A stretch of 64,000 nucleotides of DNA from Onchidella celtica (lineage: Eukaryota; Mollusca; Gastropoda; Systellommatophora; Onchidiidae). The stretch is taken from contig OZ007580.1 of NCBI GenBank assembly GCA_963931925.1, positions 3,796,908 to 3,860,907 on the forward strand, given 5' to 3'. This document shows, one piece after another, positions 34,282 to 45,670 of the stretch. Numbering within the stretch: position 1 is the first letter of the stretch; the number at the start of each line of letters is the position of its first letter. Both the position numbers and the translations under genes were made by a program. Under the pieces are notes generated by a model, which ran no database searches, was not told the origin of the DNA, and saw only the letters and a program-made list of their open reading frames with translations.

Positions 34282-34823
34282 TTGTGATGTTTCCACTTTC
34301 TCTCACTAACTTTCTTCTGACACCAGCCGTGATGGGCACGGCACAAACACACTAAATAATCGACTATCTCTCTTCTATAAGTTATAACAAACGATATCTG
34401 TATTGCTTACATATATACAATAATTATTAATTCATTCAATAATAATAGGAACATAGGTCATACAATTTCATGTGAATTTCGATGGAATGAAGTTGATGCA
34501 AATCAGTACATGCTAATTAAATGGCTTCGTAATATTAAATTTCTAGCACATTTTATAAAACACATGGGAACATTCAGCATAAGGAAACCTCTCCTACAGG
34601 CCCCGGCCACAGTGCGTCTGTGTCTGTCTCCGTGTCTAGGTCTCGCTGTGTAGCCGGCGCGTCGGCTAGCGGGAGTGTGCTCCCCTTTCTGTATCTCGCG
34701 CTAGCATGGCATACCAGTGTGAGTACTGTGAGTGTACTGCACAATGGGCTTTTGCGACGCGTGATGAGGCAGGAGGTGTGTGGTGCCGTAGAAGTTTTTA
34801 GAAAGTCCTACATGTATCTGAAC

Positions 34824-37428
34824 ATGAGCTCGGATTCGGAAGAAGAGGAAGATGTTATTGTTGCTTACCTTGCATACAAGATGCTGAATAGAAAGAGACG
34901 GAAGATATGGGTCCACCCAATTAACAAGAGAAGAGATACCAGTGGCGTGATGATGAAGCTGTACCCACAGTTAGTTGATGATGATGAGAAGTTCTACAAT
35001 TTTGCTCGGATGTCAAAGAACACTTTTGAAGAGCTCCTATCATTAGTGGTTGAACACATCTATAAACCAGACACCAACTTCAGGAGGGCTATTCCACCTA
35101 GAGAACGACTGCTTTTGACACTTCGGTAAGAATTTTGCTAGAGTTTAATTTTCTTCCAATCCCGTAACAATAACAATGAGAGTTGTTTTTTTCTCATTTT
35201 ACCTTGCTGTTCAGTCTTTAATCCAATCAAACTTGCCTCGTTTATTTAATGCTCTAGTTTCTTTCTCGAGTGGGGACTCTGACACAAGACAAAGTCTCAT
35301 GCACTGTATGATCCAAGTAAGACACCTACCCATTTACCCACATGACCTACGCAAACACACTTTTTGTTACATCACACTATCATCATATCATCATCATCAT
35401 TGGGTGGAAAAAAGAAACTGAGAGAGACTTGCTATATGAGTGAAAAAGATGTCATCATCATCAACAACAACAATAGCAAACATTGGCAAAATTGTCAAGC
35501 GTTTTGAGCAGGAGTAAAGAGAAAGTGAACTAGATGTGAATAAATCTGGAAGAAAGGGCACACAACAATACATAAAAAGAAAATTAAATGAGTACAAGTC
35601 ATGATTGTATTTTTTTGTGCACAATATTTTTTTAATTAAATATAGGTGACCGTTTCCTGTGCACCGTCCTGGCTTTCCAACATGCCAAACAACATGTTTG
35701 ACACATTGTTAAAAAATATCCTTTTGTTCCTATGATTGAGCTCCTTCACTTGGGGAAGGATCCCTTTAAAATAATTTAGATCAGGGTCTGCTGGTGTCGA
35801 TGGTGTGGCCTTTGACGCCAAAAATTTCATAAATGCATCCTCAACTGGATGCTCTACCCTTTTCTTTTTCATGGGTGGTGGAGTTGGGGTTGCAGGCCTG
35901 CTGCCGGTGCTGTCAGTGTCAGGCTCTGAGGTTTCTGACATTGGTGCCAGACTGCTGATGGCAGTTAGAGCAGGTTCCTGGTCAGTACTGGTACTGGCAG
36001 TGGCAGCCTCTTCCTCACTGCCACCAGGAACTGCTCCATAGTTCCCTACCAAGGTGTCATGGGTCATATACCCCTTCAGGAACCCCATCTGTTCCTCTAA
36101 ATAAAACCGGATGGGTCTTTTCGCTCCGGACCCACTCGGTAATTTCCTTGATGCGAGGCTCCTGCTGTAGGAACCCTGCAAGTTTTGCCACTTCTTGCGG
36201 GCTAAGTCAGCTGGGGAAGAGAAAATGAAACAAATCTTAAAATAAATGATCAGTCAAGATGTGAAAATTATGAGTAACTCAGATCCAGCATTAATTTTAA
36301 TATTAATTTCTGTTATATATATACATGATGTATTTATTATTATATTATGTAATTTTTTAAAAGATGTCTGTATTTTTTTATGTGATTATGGTACTGTAGA
36401 GTGTAAAATCTCTCTTCGTTCTCTGTTTCAGATTCCTTGCCACTGGAGAAACTTCAAAGTCACTGCATTACCAGTTTAGAATGGGTGCAAGCACTGTACG
36501 TCAAATTGTTTATGAGGTGTGTGATGCCATCTGGGAATCCCTAAAGGAAACAGAAATGCCCAGGCTGACTGAAAGGGCCCTCCAAGACATTGCAAATGGA
36601 TTTTGGGAAAAATGGAATTTCCCACATTGTTTGGGAGCCATTGATGGAAAGCATATTCAGCTTCAGTGCCCTGCTAACTCTGGCAGTACATTTTTCAATT
36701 ATAAACATACATTTTCTATCGTGCTGCAAGGTGTGGCAGATGCAGATGGAAATTTTATTGTGGTTGATGTAGGAGACTTTGGGAAGCATTCGGATGGGGG
36801 TGTCCTGAAGCAGTCTGCTTTTGGGAGAGCCCTGTATGCAAATCAGCTCCCAATTCCCAGGGCAGACACAGTCATTAAAAACAATGATTTAAATGAGCCC
36901 CTACCCTATGCCTTCATTGGTGATGCTGCTTACCCATTGCTGAAGAATTTATTACGTCCATATCCACTACGAGGACTAGACAACACAAGGCGTATATACA
37001 ACTACAGGCACTCCCGTGCTAGGAGGTCTGTAGAATGTGCCTTCGGCATGATGGCAGCAAAATGGGCTGTCCTTAAGGGTACCCTAACCGTCAATCCCAC
37101 GAATGCTGTGAAAGTGGTATTGTCGTGTTGTGTCCTTCACAACTATGTACGATACCGGGAATCTACTGACATCACTGGAGGGCAAGCACCATCTCAGCTA
37201 TCAACCACCAGTAGCCAGTGGAATAATGCTGACACTGACAGTCAAAACTTAAATGGTAGGCCTTCTCAGGAGGCAATAGAAACAAGGGACAAATTTGCTC
37301 AGCTCTTTGTAAACACACTGTCAGTCCCATGGCAGAATGCTGCAGCACATGTGGATCACCTACCTGAAACATCCAATGCAGCTGCGACAATCGCCCACTC
37401 AAGCTCCACCTTCCCTCTGTCCTTGTAG
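34824..37428 (+). CDS. Harbinger transposase (HARBI1-like), two exons
   Basis: Exons 34824-35125 and 36432-37428 join into 432 residues. The donor is CTTCG|GTAAG and the acceptor TTTCAG|ATTCC; the junction restores LTLRFLATGETSKSLHYQF, a hallmark segment of Harbinger transposases. The DDE_Tnp_4-type catalytic domain has AIDGKH (D172), VVDVGDF (D213), FIGDAAYPL and RRSVECAFGM (E302). The enzyme would cut and paste the element at TWA sites. The start was chosen at the ATG before SSDSEEEEDV; an upstream in-frame ATG at 34806 and a longer open frame back to 34620 exist but run through the terminal repeat region. The frame is intact. The 1.3-kb intron contains the last exon of the antisense MADF gene, and the last 65 bp of coding sequence overlap MADF exon 2. 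The D213 assignment is tentative. Confidence 0.9.
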
Positions 37429-38161
37429 TCTGGTTGGCTGGGGTCGTACAGGATGGGCCGTCTCTGTACCTCCGAGACCAGCTTTTCGGCGAAATCTCTG
37501 TCTGTCTGAGAGTTCCTGATAAATGTCAAAAAAAAATAAAAAATTTAAAGCATTTTTCACTTTTATGACATTATCGATTACCTGAGATTAAAAAAAAACA
37601 ACAAAAAAAAATCATGTAATTATCTACATTTTTTCTTAAACTCTGTGTTTGTTTCAATGTTTGTGTGTGTGTGTAGGAGCACGTTTGTATTATTATTAAA
37701 TACATCATGTCTGTGTTTGAGTGTCTGTGCACATTAACAATTAACAAAATACAGTATTTTCACATTCTTTAGAAGAATTTAATTTATGATTTTACTTTCC
37801 TTGGTAGGGTTTCTATGCCATCAAGTCATCAACACAATGGGTGTGTTCCAAATATGATTTTACATTAAAATTATTAACTACATTGCTTCAGACCCTTCGT
37901 TTAACTGAAACAAGATCACACTGTCACAGCAAAGGCATGTGAAACGCAATACAAAATAGTTTTGGCGAGGTGTTGGGTGCACACAGGAGCGCTACACAGC
38001 GTAGCCGGATGGTCCCAAAAGACGAAAAGTAGGTCACCATCGCTTCACGATTGAAAAATGAGAATAACATTACTCTGGCAAGTCTAATACATATAAACTT
38101 CAGTACATATAACGAATTCATTGAAAAACATTTACTGAAAGTATTAAACATACCTTGCCAT
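35636..38161 (-). CDS. Harbinger MADF/BESS partner protein, three exons
   Basis: Minus strand. Exon 1 is 38161-38154 (ATGGCAAG), exon 2 is 37515-37364, and exon 3 is 36210-35636. Splice sites are AAG|GTATGT with ATCAG|GAAC, then TTCAG|GTAGG with CCCAG|CTGAC. The joined length is 735 nt, 244 residues, in frame throughout. The N-terminal half is a MADF (Myb/SANT-like) domain: RDFAEKLVSEVQRRPILYDP, then DYKDRGKVELEWAIVAA, DLARKKWQNLQGSYSRSL and RPIRFYLEEQMGFLK. The middle is Ser/Thr/Pro-rich with a basic PPMKKKRVE stretch, probably a nuclear signal. The C-terminus (NYFKGILPQVKELNHRNK, then SNMLFGML) is BESS-like. In characterised Harbingers the Myb-like partner binds the ends and brings the transposase to the nucleus. 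The 8-nt first exon rests on the splice match alone. Confidence 0.85.
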
Positions 38162-39469
38162 CGCTGTAGATTCAGAAAAGAGCTGGGAAATGCCGCAGGC
38201 GAGGACACACGTTGCAAGCTTGCAAGACGCAATATACCGCATGCGGGTAAAAACGAAAATGCCAGCTGACACGCCCGCTGGCATCTCGGTCAGAGCCAGA
38301 CCCACTGCAGCGCGCGGCAATGAAATGGGTGTGGCCTATAACGGGATGCAGCCGCAGTGCGAGAGTTAGACACAGACACAGATGCACTGTGGCCAGGGCC
38401 TTAGGGGTGTATGGCGCTATCTGGGCACTGGTTCTTCCTCTCTACCCTGGCTTGACTGCGCGGTTAGATCAACAGGTATCGGCAGGTACCAATAGGTCGG
38501 GAAGCCAAGAAGCCACGATGTCGTTAATCAAAGTACAAGAAGTTGAGAAGCCAAGAAGGTGTTGTTCTTCCTCCTCTGTAGAAAAACAATCGCAAAGTCC
38601 TAATCTACTGCTGGAAGGCATGACTTCCATACTTACTCCATGACGGATATTCATCATTAACACTTTTAACCGCTGACGCTGTTATAAGTCAGGCTGCAGC
38701 TCCCATACTCCATAGGCTCCCATATAGGCAATAGAATAAACGATCAATACAGTTTTAATGATATTTACACGTTCCCCACGAAGAATAACGCTCTCTCTAA
38801 CGGACCCCATCCTATAAGGTTTCGTAACATATATATAACGGCGTTTCCGTGACTCTCTCAGAGGCAGTAGTTATACCAAAGTAAACCCACTAGATTTAGG
38901 TTCTACAATCATGAACATTAAGTAAAATACACATACATCGTACAATTAACTTACCACTCAGCAACAGCCCAAATGCCGACAAGATACCAAAGATACCACG
39001 CTCTGACAAAGGATGTTTGCGGGTTCCCTGACCTTCCCCACTCACAAGACTAGTACAAAGTTACGGTTGCAGTTGTGGTCTCCTCTTCGGCACGAAGCTG
39101 GTGAGTGCTCTCAGCGGTCTGAAGTTGGAAGGAGCGTTCGGGGATTTATACCCAGTCAGGTAGCGTCCCAAGACGCCCACCGAGTGTGCATTAGTTATCC
39201 TAATAGCCACCCCCGTCGGCTCCACGTCAAATACTATTGAAACAGCTCTACCCCCCAAGCAATTCCCAGGTGATCTGATCGACAAGTACGGCGGTCAAGT
39301 AAACACCACCCTTTTCGGGTGTCAAAGCGCCTCAGTCGCATCGGCTACTTTCCCCCTCTGGCCTACAATAACTCTGTCTCCCCGCCGTTAGCTATCTTCC
39401 CACGCTAGCTATAGGCACAATATTATTATAACTACTAGTTATACCTTGCCAATCTATCGCCCTGTTACA

Positions 39470-39474
39470 CTCAC
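39470..39474. repeat. Target-site duplication CTCAC (right)
   Basis: Pairs with 28101-28105. Confidence 0.9.
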
Positions 39475-40457
39475 TAGTGCTTGAGGTCCCGTCCAATTCC
39501 AGAGTCCACAACACCGAAGCAAAACAAACTTGATCAGTGCGCTATAGGTCCTGTGCTTTGTGTGCATAAGGAGCATGGTTAATTTGAAACTCTTTGGTTA
39601 TTTTGTTTTGTTGGAATTTCATATCTTGTCTTTTATAAACAGTGACAATGTATTAATTATTGTCAAGAACGAGAGCTGAACCCCAGTCAGAATACTGATT
39701 AGAACAGTGAATTAGACACGGAGAGATATTAGCTGGGATTGGCCTCGCCCCGAACCGTATTTGAACCAGAGAGTTCCCAGGGGGGGAAACGCAGAATATC
39801 ATAATTATTAATCTTGTTCCTCTACTTCCAAACCTTCACTCACTGAGAAATTGATCATGCAGCTGTAAAGTTCTGCAGCGGTTTTTGTTGTTGTTGTTGT
39901 TGTTTAATCTTTTTTACACAATGTCTGTCTGTTTGTCTGACTGACTGTCTGTTTGTCTGACTGACTGTCTGTCTATGCCTGTCTATCTTATAAAATCATC
40001 TACAGAATCAGAAATTGTACACCCGCCTGATACGACTTCGTCAAGCAGAGAAACTGGATACTTTTACCTATTCAGTTATTTTCTCTAGATTTTGAAAGGC
40101 AAGTGCTAAGACGTACGGTAATTACTTTTGCCGAGGGCGAAGAAAAAGTACAGGCTTCCCTCTGGTTTATTTGTTTTGCTTTTCACCCAGGCCCAGATGT
40201 CGTGGAATCTCCTTGCTTACCAATTCAGGTTTGAGAGAAAATTATCGTTTTTGCCCATAGACACGAAACTGTTCGTCTTTTTCACACAATTGTCACAGGA
40301 GGTCACTCTACAAAATTCTGTTTACAGAGTAAGGTAATTCTATCCAAATTCCCAGGAGCAAGGGAACCTGTGTGGAATTTAACACCTTATAATTATTCGA
40401 CTCTCCCCGGGTGGGAAAGTGAACTCTGAGACTGCATCTCATTCGGTGGTGCTGAAA
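39475..40457. other. Non-coding stretch
   Basis: Holds a (TTG)n run near 39885-39903 and a (TGTC/TGAC/TTTG)n run at 39921-39975. No gene was recognised. Confidence 0.45.
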
Positions 40458-41167
40458 AAGACTGTCAAGAACAGATTTAATTCATAAATGTTTCCACTGA
40501 CTAAATTTTTGTGAGAGAGCAGTGAGTAATTTTTACAAACGTAATTATTGTGCGAGCCAGCATAACTTGGTCTCGTAAACAATTTGTTTTCAACAGTTTT
40601 TTTTATAAAAGATAGACAGAAGGTGTGGGGAAGGATAGACGGACAGCGTAGGTGTGCATGACTGAGCACTTTTTATATCTCGTGTTTTGAACTAGGTTTA
40701 GTAGAGAGGGAAGGGGTGAGTGGGAATTAAATGTTATTGAGACGTCTGTTGACGTACAGAAAATACCGTGATCCAGAGTAAAAGCTCGGGGTTTTGAACA
40801 TGTTAAGAATTTATTGCTATAAAATTACATTTTATTGTCTTGAGTGATTCGACCTTTGATGTCAACCCAAGGTCGTTGCGTAGGGCTGTTACTTAAAATA
40901 ACTCAGTTCGGCAGCTGAGCTAGAAGTGGTTGCACCAATCACAATCCAGGAATTAGACGGTAAGCTGCAGATGCAGTCCAGTATTTAAGGCCATACAGAA
41001 CTTAGTTCTGGGCCACATGTAGACAATCCATTTAAGAGGTGGACGGCGAGCTCTCAGCCAGATGAGAAGTCATAGAGACGCAGCGATTGAGCTGATATGT
41101 ACAGTGATGGAGCATTGTCAGAAATCTACGCTCCTGAGCCCAAGCCTACTTGTTTGAGCATTAAACC

Positions 41168-42549
41168 TGTGATGTTTCCACTTTCTCTCACTAACTTTCT
41201 TCTGACACCAGCCGTGATGGGCACGGCACAAACACACTAAATAATCGACTATCTCTCTTCTATAAGTTATAACAAACGATATCTGTATTGCTTACATATA
41301 TACAATAATTATTAATTCATTCAATAATAATAGGAACATAGGTCATACAATTTCATGTGAATTTCGATGGAATGAAGTTGATGCAAATCAGTACATGCTA
41401 ATTAAATGGCTTCGTAATATTCAATCTCTAGCACATTTTATAAAACACATGGGAACATTCAGCATAAGGAAACCTCTCCTTTAGGGGTGTATGGCGCTAT
41501 CTGGGCACTGGTTCTTCCTCTCTACCCTGGCTTGACTGCGCAGTTAGATCAACAGGTATCGGCAGGTACCAATAGGTCGGGAAGCCAAGAAGCCACGATG
41601 TCGTTAATCAAAGTACAAGAAGTTGAGAAGCCAAGAAGGTGTTGTTCTTCCTCCTCTGTAGAAAAACAATCGCAAAGTCCTAATCTACTGCTGGAAGGCA
41701 TGACTTCCATACTTACTCCATGACGGATATTCATCATTAACACTTTTAACCGCTGACACTGTTATAAGTCAGGCTGCAGCTCCCATACTCCATAGGCTCC
41801 CATATAGGCAATAGAACAAACGCTCAATACAGTTTTAATGATATTTACACGTTCCCCACGAAGAATAACGCTCTCTCTAACAGACCCCATCCCATAAGGT
41901 TTCGTAACATATATATAACGGCGTTTCCGTGACTCTCTCAGAGGCAGTAGTTATACCAAAGTAAACCCACTAGATTTAGGTTCTACAATCATGAACATTA
42001 AGTAAAATACACATACATCGTACAATTAACTTACCACTCAGCAACAGCCCAAATGCCGACAAGATACCAAAGATACCACGCTCTGACAAAGGATGTTTGC
42101 GGGTTCCCTGACCTTCCCCACTCACAAGACTAGTACAAAGTTACAGTTGCGGTTGTGGTCTCCTCTTCGGCACGAAGCTGGTGAGTGCTCTCAGCGGTCT
42201 GAAGTTGGAAGGAGCGTTCGGGGATTTATACCCAGTCAGGTAGCGTCCCAAGACGCCCACCGAGTGTGCATTAGTTATCCTAATAGCCACCCCCGTCGAC
42301 TCCACGTCAAATACTATTGAAACAGCTCTACCCCCCAAGCAATTCCCAGGTGATCTGATCGACAAGTACGGCGGTCAAGTAAACACTACCCTTTTCGGGT
42401 GTCAAAGCGCTTCAGTTGCATCCCATACTTTTCCCCTCTGGCCTACAATAACTCTGTCTCCCCGCCGTTAACTATCTTCCCACGCTAGTTATAGGCACAA
42501 TATTATTATAACTACTAGTTATACCTTGCCAATCTATCGCCCTGTTACA
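41168..42549 (-). mobile_element. Solo LTR of the Gmr1-like family
   Basis: 1382 bp, the same length as the LTRs of the complete element, with a modest number of differences (for example near 41420 and 42296-42300). It is flanked by a perfect AAACC duplication at 41163-41167 and 42550-42554. It lies inside family B copy 3 and is the product of LTR-LTR recombination after insertion. Confidence 0.92.
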
Positions 42550-42835
42550 AAACCCACAGCGCTAATATCAACAGCCCTCACATTGTGAGGGCCGAATGGT
42601 GAGCTAAAGATTTTAATTCCATGCTGAATTTACAGCCAGCTACACATGTAGACTGTTGACCAGTACTGCCAGACCACATGCATTTCCCGCGACCACGTGT
42701 GAACTACACCAGAGCGCGCCTGGCAGAGACGCAATATAAATATGTTTTAGTATGTAGAGAGATAGAACTTTAAACCTTACAGGATCCGTCGCCCTCGTGC
42801 GCGGATTCCTTTGAATGTAAATTTATTGTGACTTA

Positions 42836-43976
42836 TGTCACGAGTGGAGTGAGCGATAGTTAATAATTACGGGGGGAAAGGAGGAGAGTAAAATTAACGC
42901 ACGTAGACAAGTAAGGGAAAGCGTGCATGTTATGAGTGGTGGGGGTCTGAAGGAGGCGAGAGCGCTGTATTACTATCACTGCAAGTTAGAACGTCCTAAA
43001 GAGCGGACGCAAGAGAAAGCCCAGTGGGTGAACATAAGGGGAGCAGTCGGAAGACCAGTGAGAGAGTTTTTTCCAGTGATGACTGGTAGGTGAAACGATG
43101 ATTGATAATTATGATTGATGTATTATATTCGTCTATTACCATGATGTAAATAAGTATATGTGAGGAATGTGGAAGTCCTTGATATTGGATATAGCAATGT
43201 GCGCCATGAGCGATAGATGAAAGTTGAGTTCATGGATTTGTAGCACGAGTGAGTATTGTGTACTACGATGGAGGTGTGTTACCGTAAGCTGTTTGGTGAG
43301 TGAAATGTGAACTGTTGTGTGAAGGCTTCATGGGTTGTAAGGAGAGGTGGAGTGAATAGAAATGGTATGGTATTATACCAATGTAATGTTATTCTTGTAG
43401 GTGTCGGGGACGGGCCGAAGAGCCACCTCGGTGAGCACAGGGGATAGGCCAGCATAGGGCCGGGGGCCACACATAGGCCAAGAGTGAGGCTGTCAGTGCA
43501 GGACAGTAGAGGCACATAAAGTCGTGGCAGTCTGGCTACGGACAGGGACGTAGATATGAGCGTGAATGTGCTAATTGAAATGATAATGTACTATTGCCAT
43601 GTTGATGGGCTATTGAAATGATAATGTACTATTGCCACGTTGATGGGCTATTGAAATGATAATGTACTATTGCCATGTTGATGGGCCAGTGAATTATTAA
43701 TGTGCTATTAAGACCCTGAGGGGAGAGGCTGAGGCCGAAGTGTCTTTAGGAAGTAACTACCGGGTTGTGGATCCGAGGAAGAGTGCATGTGGGAATAAGG
43801 CCGTTGTACGGCAGTTAAATTCAATAATATAATGTATGTAATTGCGCTATTATCTGCATAATTATGTTAATAAATGTGTGAGTCTGATGGGTTGTTCTGT
43901 TAAGTGTTAAACTTGTTCGTTCGTGATTGTTGTCCTGTCATAACTTATTACATCTCCCAGTCTGGGATTTGTGACA
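42836..43976. mobile_element. Solo LTR, family C
   Basis: 1141 bp starting TGTCACGAGTGG and ending GGGATTTGTGACA, with TGTCAC...GTGACA termini and a perfect ACTTA duplication at 42831-42835 and 43977-43981. It also lies inside family B copy 3. It contains a 38-bp tandem repeat at about 43570-43690. There is no second copy in the window, so the family is unidentified. Confidence 0.85.
43570..43690. repeat. 38-bp tandem repeat inside family C LTR
   Basis: Three units of CTATTGAAATGATAATGTAC followed by TATTGCCATGTTGATGGG, nearly identical to each other. Repeats of this kind in LTRs sometimes act as enhancers; that is only inference here. Confidence 0.8.
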
Positions 43977-44248
43977 ACTTAGATAACTTCATATTACATT
44001 GCCTTAAGTACTTCATAGTTGCTCCTCAGCTTAGTTGAGCATTTTCAGTTGCTATTGTATTCGTTATCTATTGTATATTTTATCTTTGAATTTGTTAGAT
44101 ATATAAACTTTACAGTCTGTTACTCAAATTGATTTATTTAGTTTTTAGAGTGAAAGTTGTTTAATTGTTGTTGTTTTTTTGTGCTCGTGTGATTGGGAAG
44201 CGGACCTCTCGATCTATATTCCCCAAAATCCCGATCCGCGACAAAGAC

Positions 44249-45662
44249 GGTATGCACCAAATTAAGTTAAATTGAATTTCTAACATCGTTTTATAGATCT
44301 AGACTTGCTCGATCTTATCACCTGGGTGATAATCTTGTACGATTAATAGTTTCCTTGTCATCACAAAATTGTAACTGATCAGGGGATAAAGCGCAGTGCA
44401 ACGCCAAAGTTTTTCTTACCTGTAAAATTATGGGGACTTTTTTGGAGTAGATCTATGTGGTGTTTTTCTTAAAACGGCAGCATTCAAAGGAAGAGCCGGC
44501 TTAGACGGAGATTTGTGACCTACATAAACTGGAGAAATTTGCAAAGCCGGTTTGAGTAGTAGAATTGTGTTGAGATGTTTCTAAAAATAATCATGACCAT
44601 TCTTTGTGATTCGTGCCTATTATAGGCTTCAACTGGTGTACCGAAACTCCCCAAATCATGACACGTGACCATGACCTTGATCTGAAGTGAGATTCGAGAC
44701 CAAGTCAAGCAAATATTGCTCTTTGTACCAGTCAGTCGATTATGATCTCTGGGAGTTTTAAGATAAGTATGTCTCGACCGATTTTGATCAGCTGACCAGT
44801 TGGATAATGACGTCACGACACAATACAGTTTCAATAAGATCCCGTGTCCACAAAAATAATCACTTTTGTAGAAACCTTTTAAAAAACAATCTAGGTCCTT
44901 TACTTCCATTGCAGAAAATGCAACAATGACCATTATCTTTTTTTTTTTTTAAACATATTGATACCAAGTTAATTTCATACTACTTAGATCCGAGTTTTCC
45001 CATTTCATCGAAGGTGTGAAGTCAAATAAATACGACAAAAAGAAAACGTTGTAGGTAGTAAAGTTTCGCGTAAGAAATAATACGAACATGATACAATAAG
45101 ACGCAAAGGAAAATAAAGAATGTTTTATTCTTTTTTTTTGCTATATTTTGACGTAGCTTCAAGCTTTACTGCGACACCTTTTCTGTGGTTTTGTATTTGG
45201 AAGGGGTGACCATGCTTGTACATTATAGTTGTTGTGGTCATAAACTCTTTGCTTATCAAGGCAATTCTCCAGTTTTATTGTCAATAAAACCACTTTTAAA
45301 ATAAGCATGTCGTCGTTCCCTTTCATGATGAGAATACCTTTAGAAATCTGCCAAAAGCGTCGTTTACACTGGCGCAATAAACTGTAACTTAAACCCTCCT
45401 TCTTGACATTACCTAAACCACCGTACACGTCAAATTATGTTTCAGTTTGGAAAGGAACTCTTAACAGGTGAGAGGATGAGCAGCGAAGAATCCTCAGAGG
45501 AAGACCAGCCCTTTGTCAAGTGGTTTATGAAATGCTGATGACAACGGGTTGATGTTCAAAGAACTTGATGATGATGGCTTTAAGGGTGTTCCTGTTGATT
45601 GTTGTTGACCAGTCCAGTAGTCGTACGGCAATCCGAATTTCAAGGACTGGACCTCGGGTTTG
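44249..45662. other. Non-coding stretch
   Basis: The largest frame (44520-44933, minus, 137 residues) has no recognisable domain and no supporting signals. Nothing else was recognised. Confidence 0.4.
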
Positions 45663-45670
45663 CTCCTAGG

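Larger units (their letters stand above)
34599..38400 (+). mobile_element. PIF/Harbinger DNA transposon
   Basis: A 3.8-kb element with inverted ends: the left end is GGCCCCGGCCACAGTGCGTC and the right end, on the minus strand, GGCCCTGGCCACAGTGCATC, continuing with CTGTGTCTGT. It encodes a HARBI1-like transposase and a MADF/BESS partner on opposite strands, the two-gene set of Harbinger elements. The right flank is TTA (38401-38403), as expected for a TWA target. The left flank (34596-34598) is ACA, so the duplication is not perfect. Confidence 0.9.
28106..39469 (-). mobile_element. Complete Gmr1-like Ty3/gypsy LTR retrotransposon
   Basis: A full element on the minus strand with two 1382-bp LTRs, a primer site, one gag-pol frame, a polypurine tract and a perfect 5-bp duplication CTCAC. 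The 5' LTR holds a nested Harbinger transposon (34599-38400). Net length without that insertion is about 7.6 kb. The LTRs look identical in the stretches I compared and the frame is intact, which points to recent insertion. A related solo LTR lies at 41168. The domain order places it with Gmr1-like elements. Confidence 0.92.
34283..39469 (-). repeat. 5' LTR of the Gmr1-like element, split by a Harbinger insertion
   Basis: The LTR pieces 34283-34595 (313 bp) and 38401-39469 (1069 bp) add up to 1382 bp, exactly the length of the 3' LTR. The break corresponds to position 313/314 of the intact LTR, at CCTCTCCT|TTAGGGG (28418/28419 in the 3' LTR). The insertion may have disabled the promoter of this copy. 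Confidence 0.9.
40463..44243 (+). mobile_element. Solo LTR, family B, copy 3, carrying two nested solo LTRs
   Basis: Starts TGTCAAGAACAG and ends GATCCGCGACA; flanked by AAGAC at 40458-40462 and 44244-44248. With the nested LTRs (41168-42549 and 42836-43976) and one copy of each duplication removed, 1248 bp remain, close to copies 1 (1211 bp) and 2 (1215 bp). It shares with them the TATTTAA promoter region (40983), CCACATGTAGACAATCCATT, GAGACGCAG, GTGCGCGGATTC and the TTGATTTATTTAGTTTTTAG end. It is clearly the most diverged copy, hence an older insertion or another subfamily. Confidence 0.85.

Noticed and set aside
34620-34823. N-terminal extension of the transposase to 34620
   Set aside because: The extra 68 residues translate the terminal inverted repeat region and match nothing in Harbinger transposases; the ATG at 34824 starts an acidic segment just before the conserved part.
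44520-44933. 137-residue frame on the minus strand
   Set aside because: No recognisable domain, no splice or promoter context, and it lies in AT-rich spacer; a frame of this length can occur by chance here.
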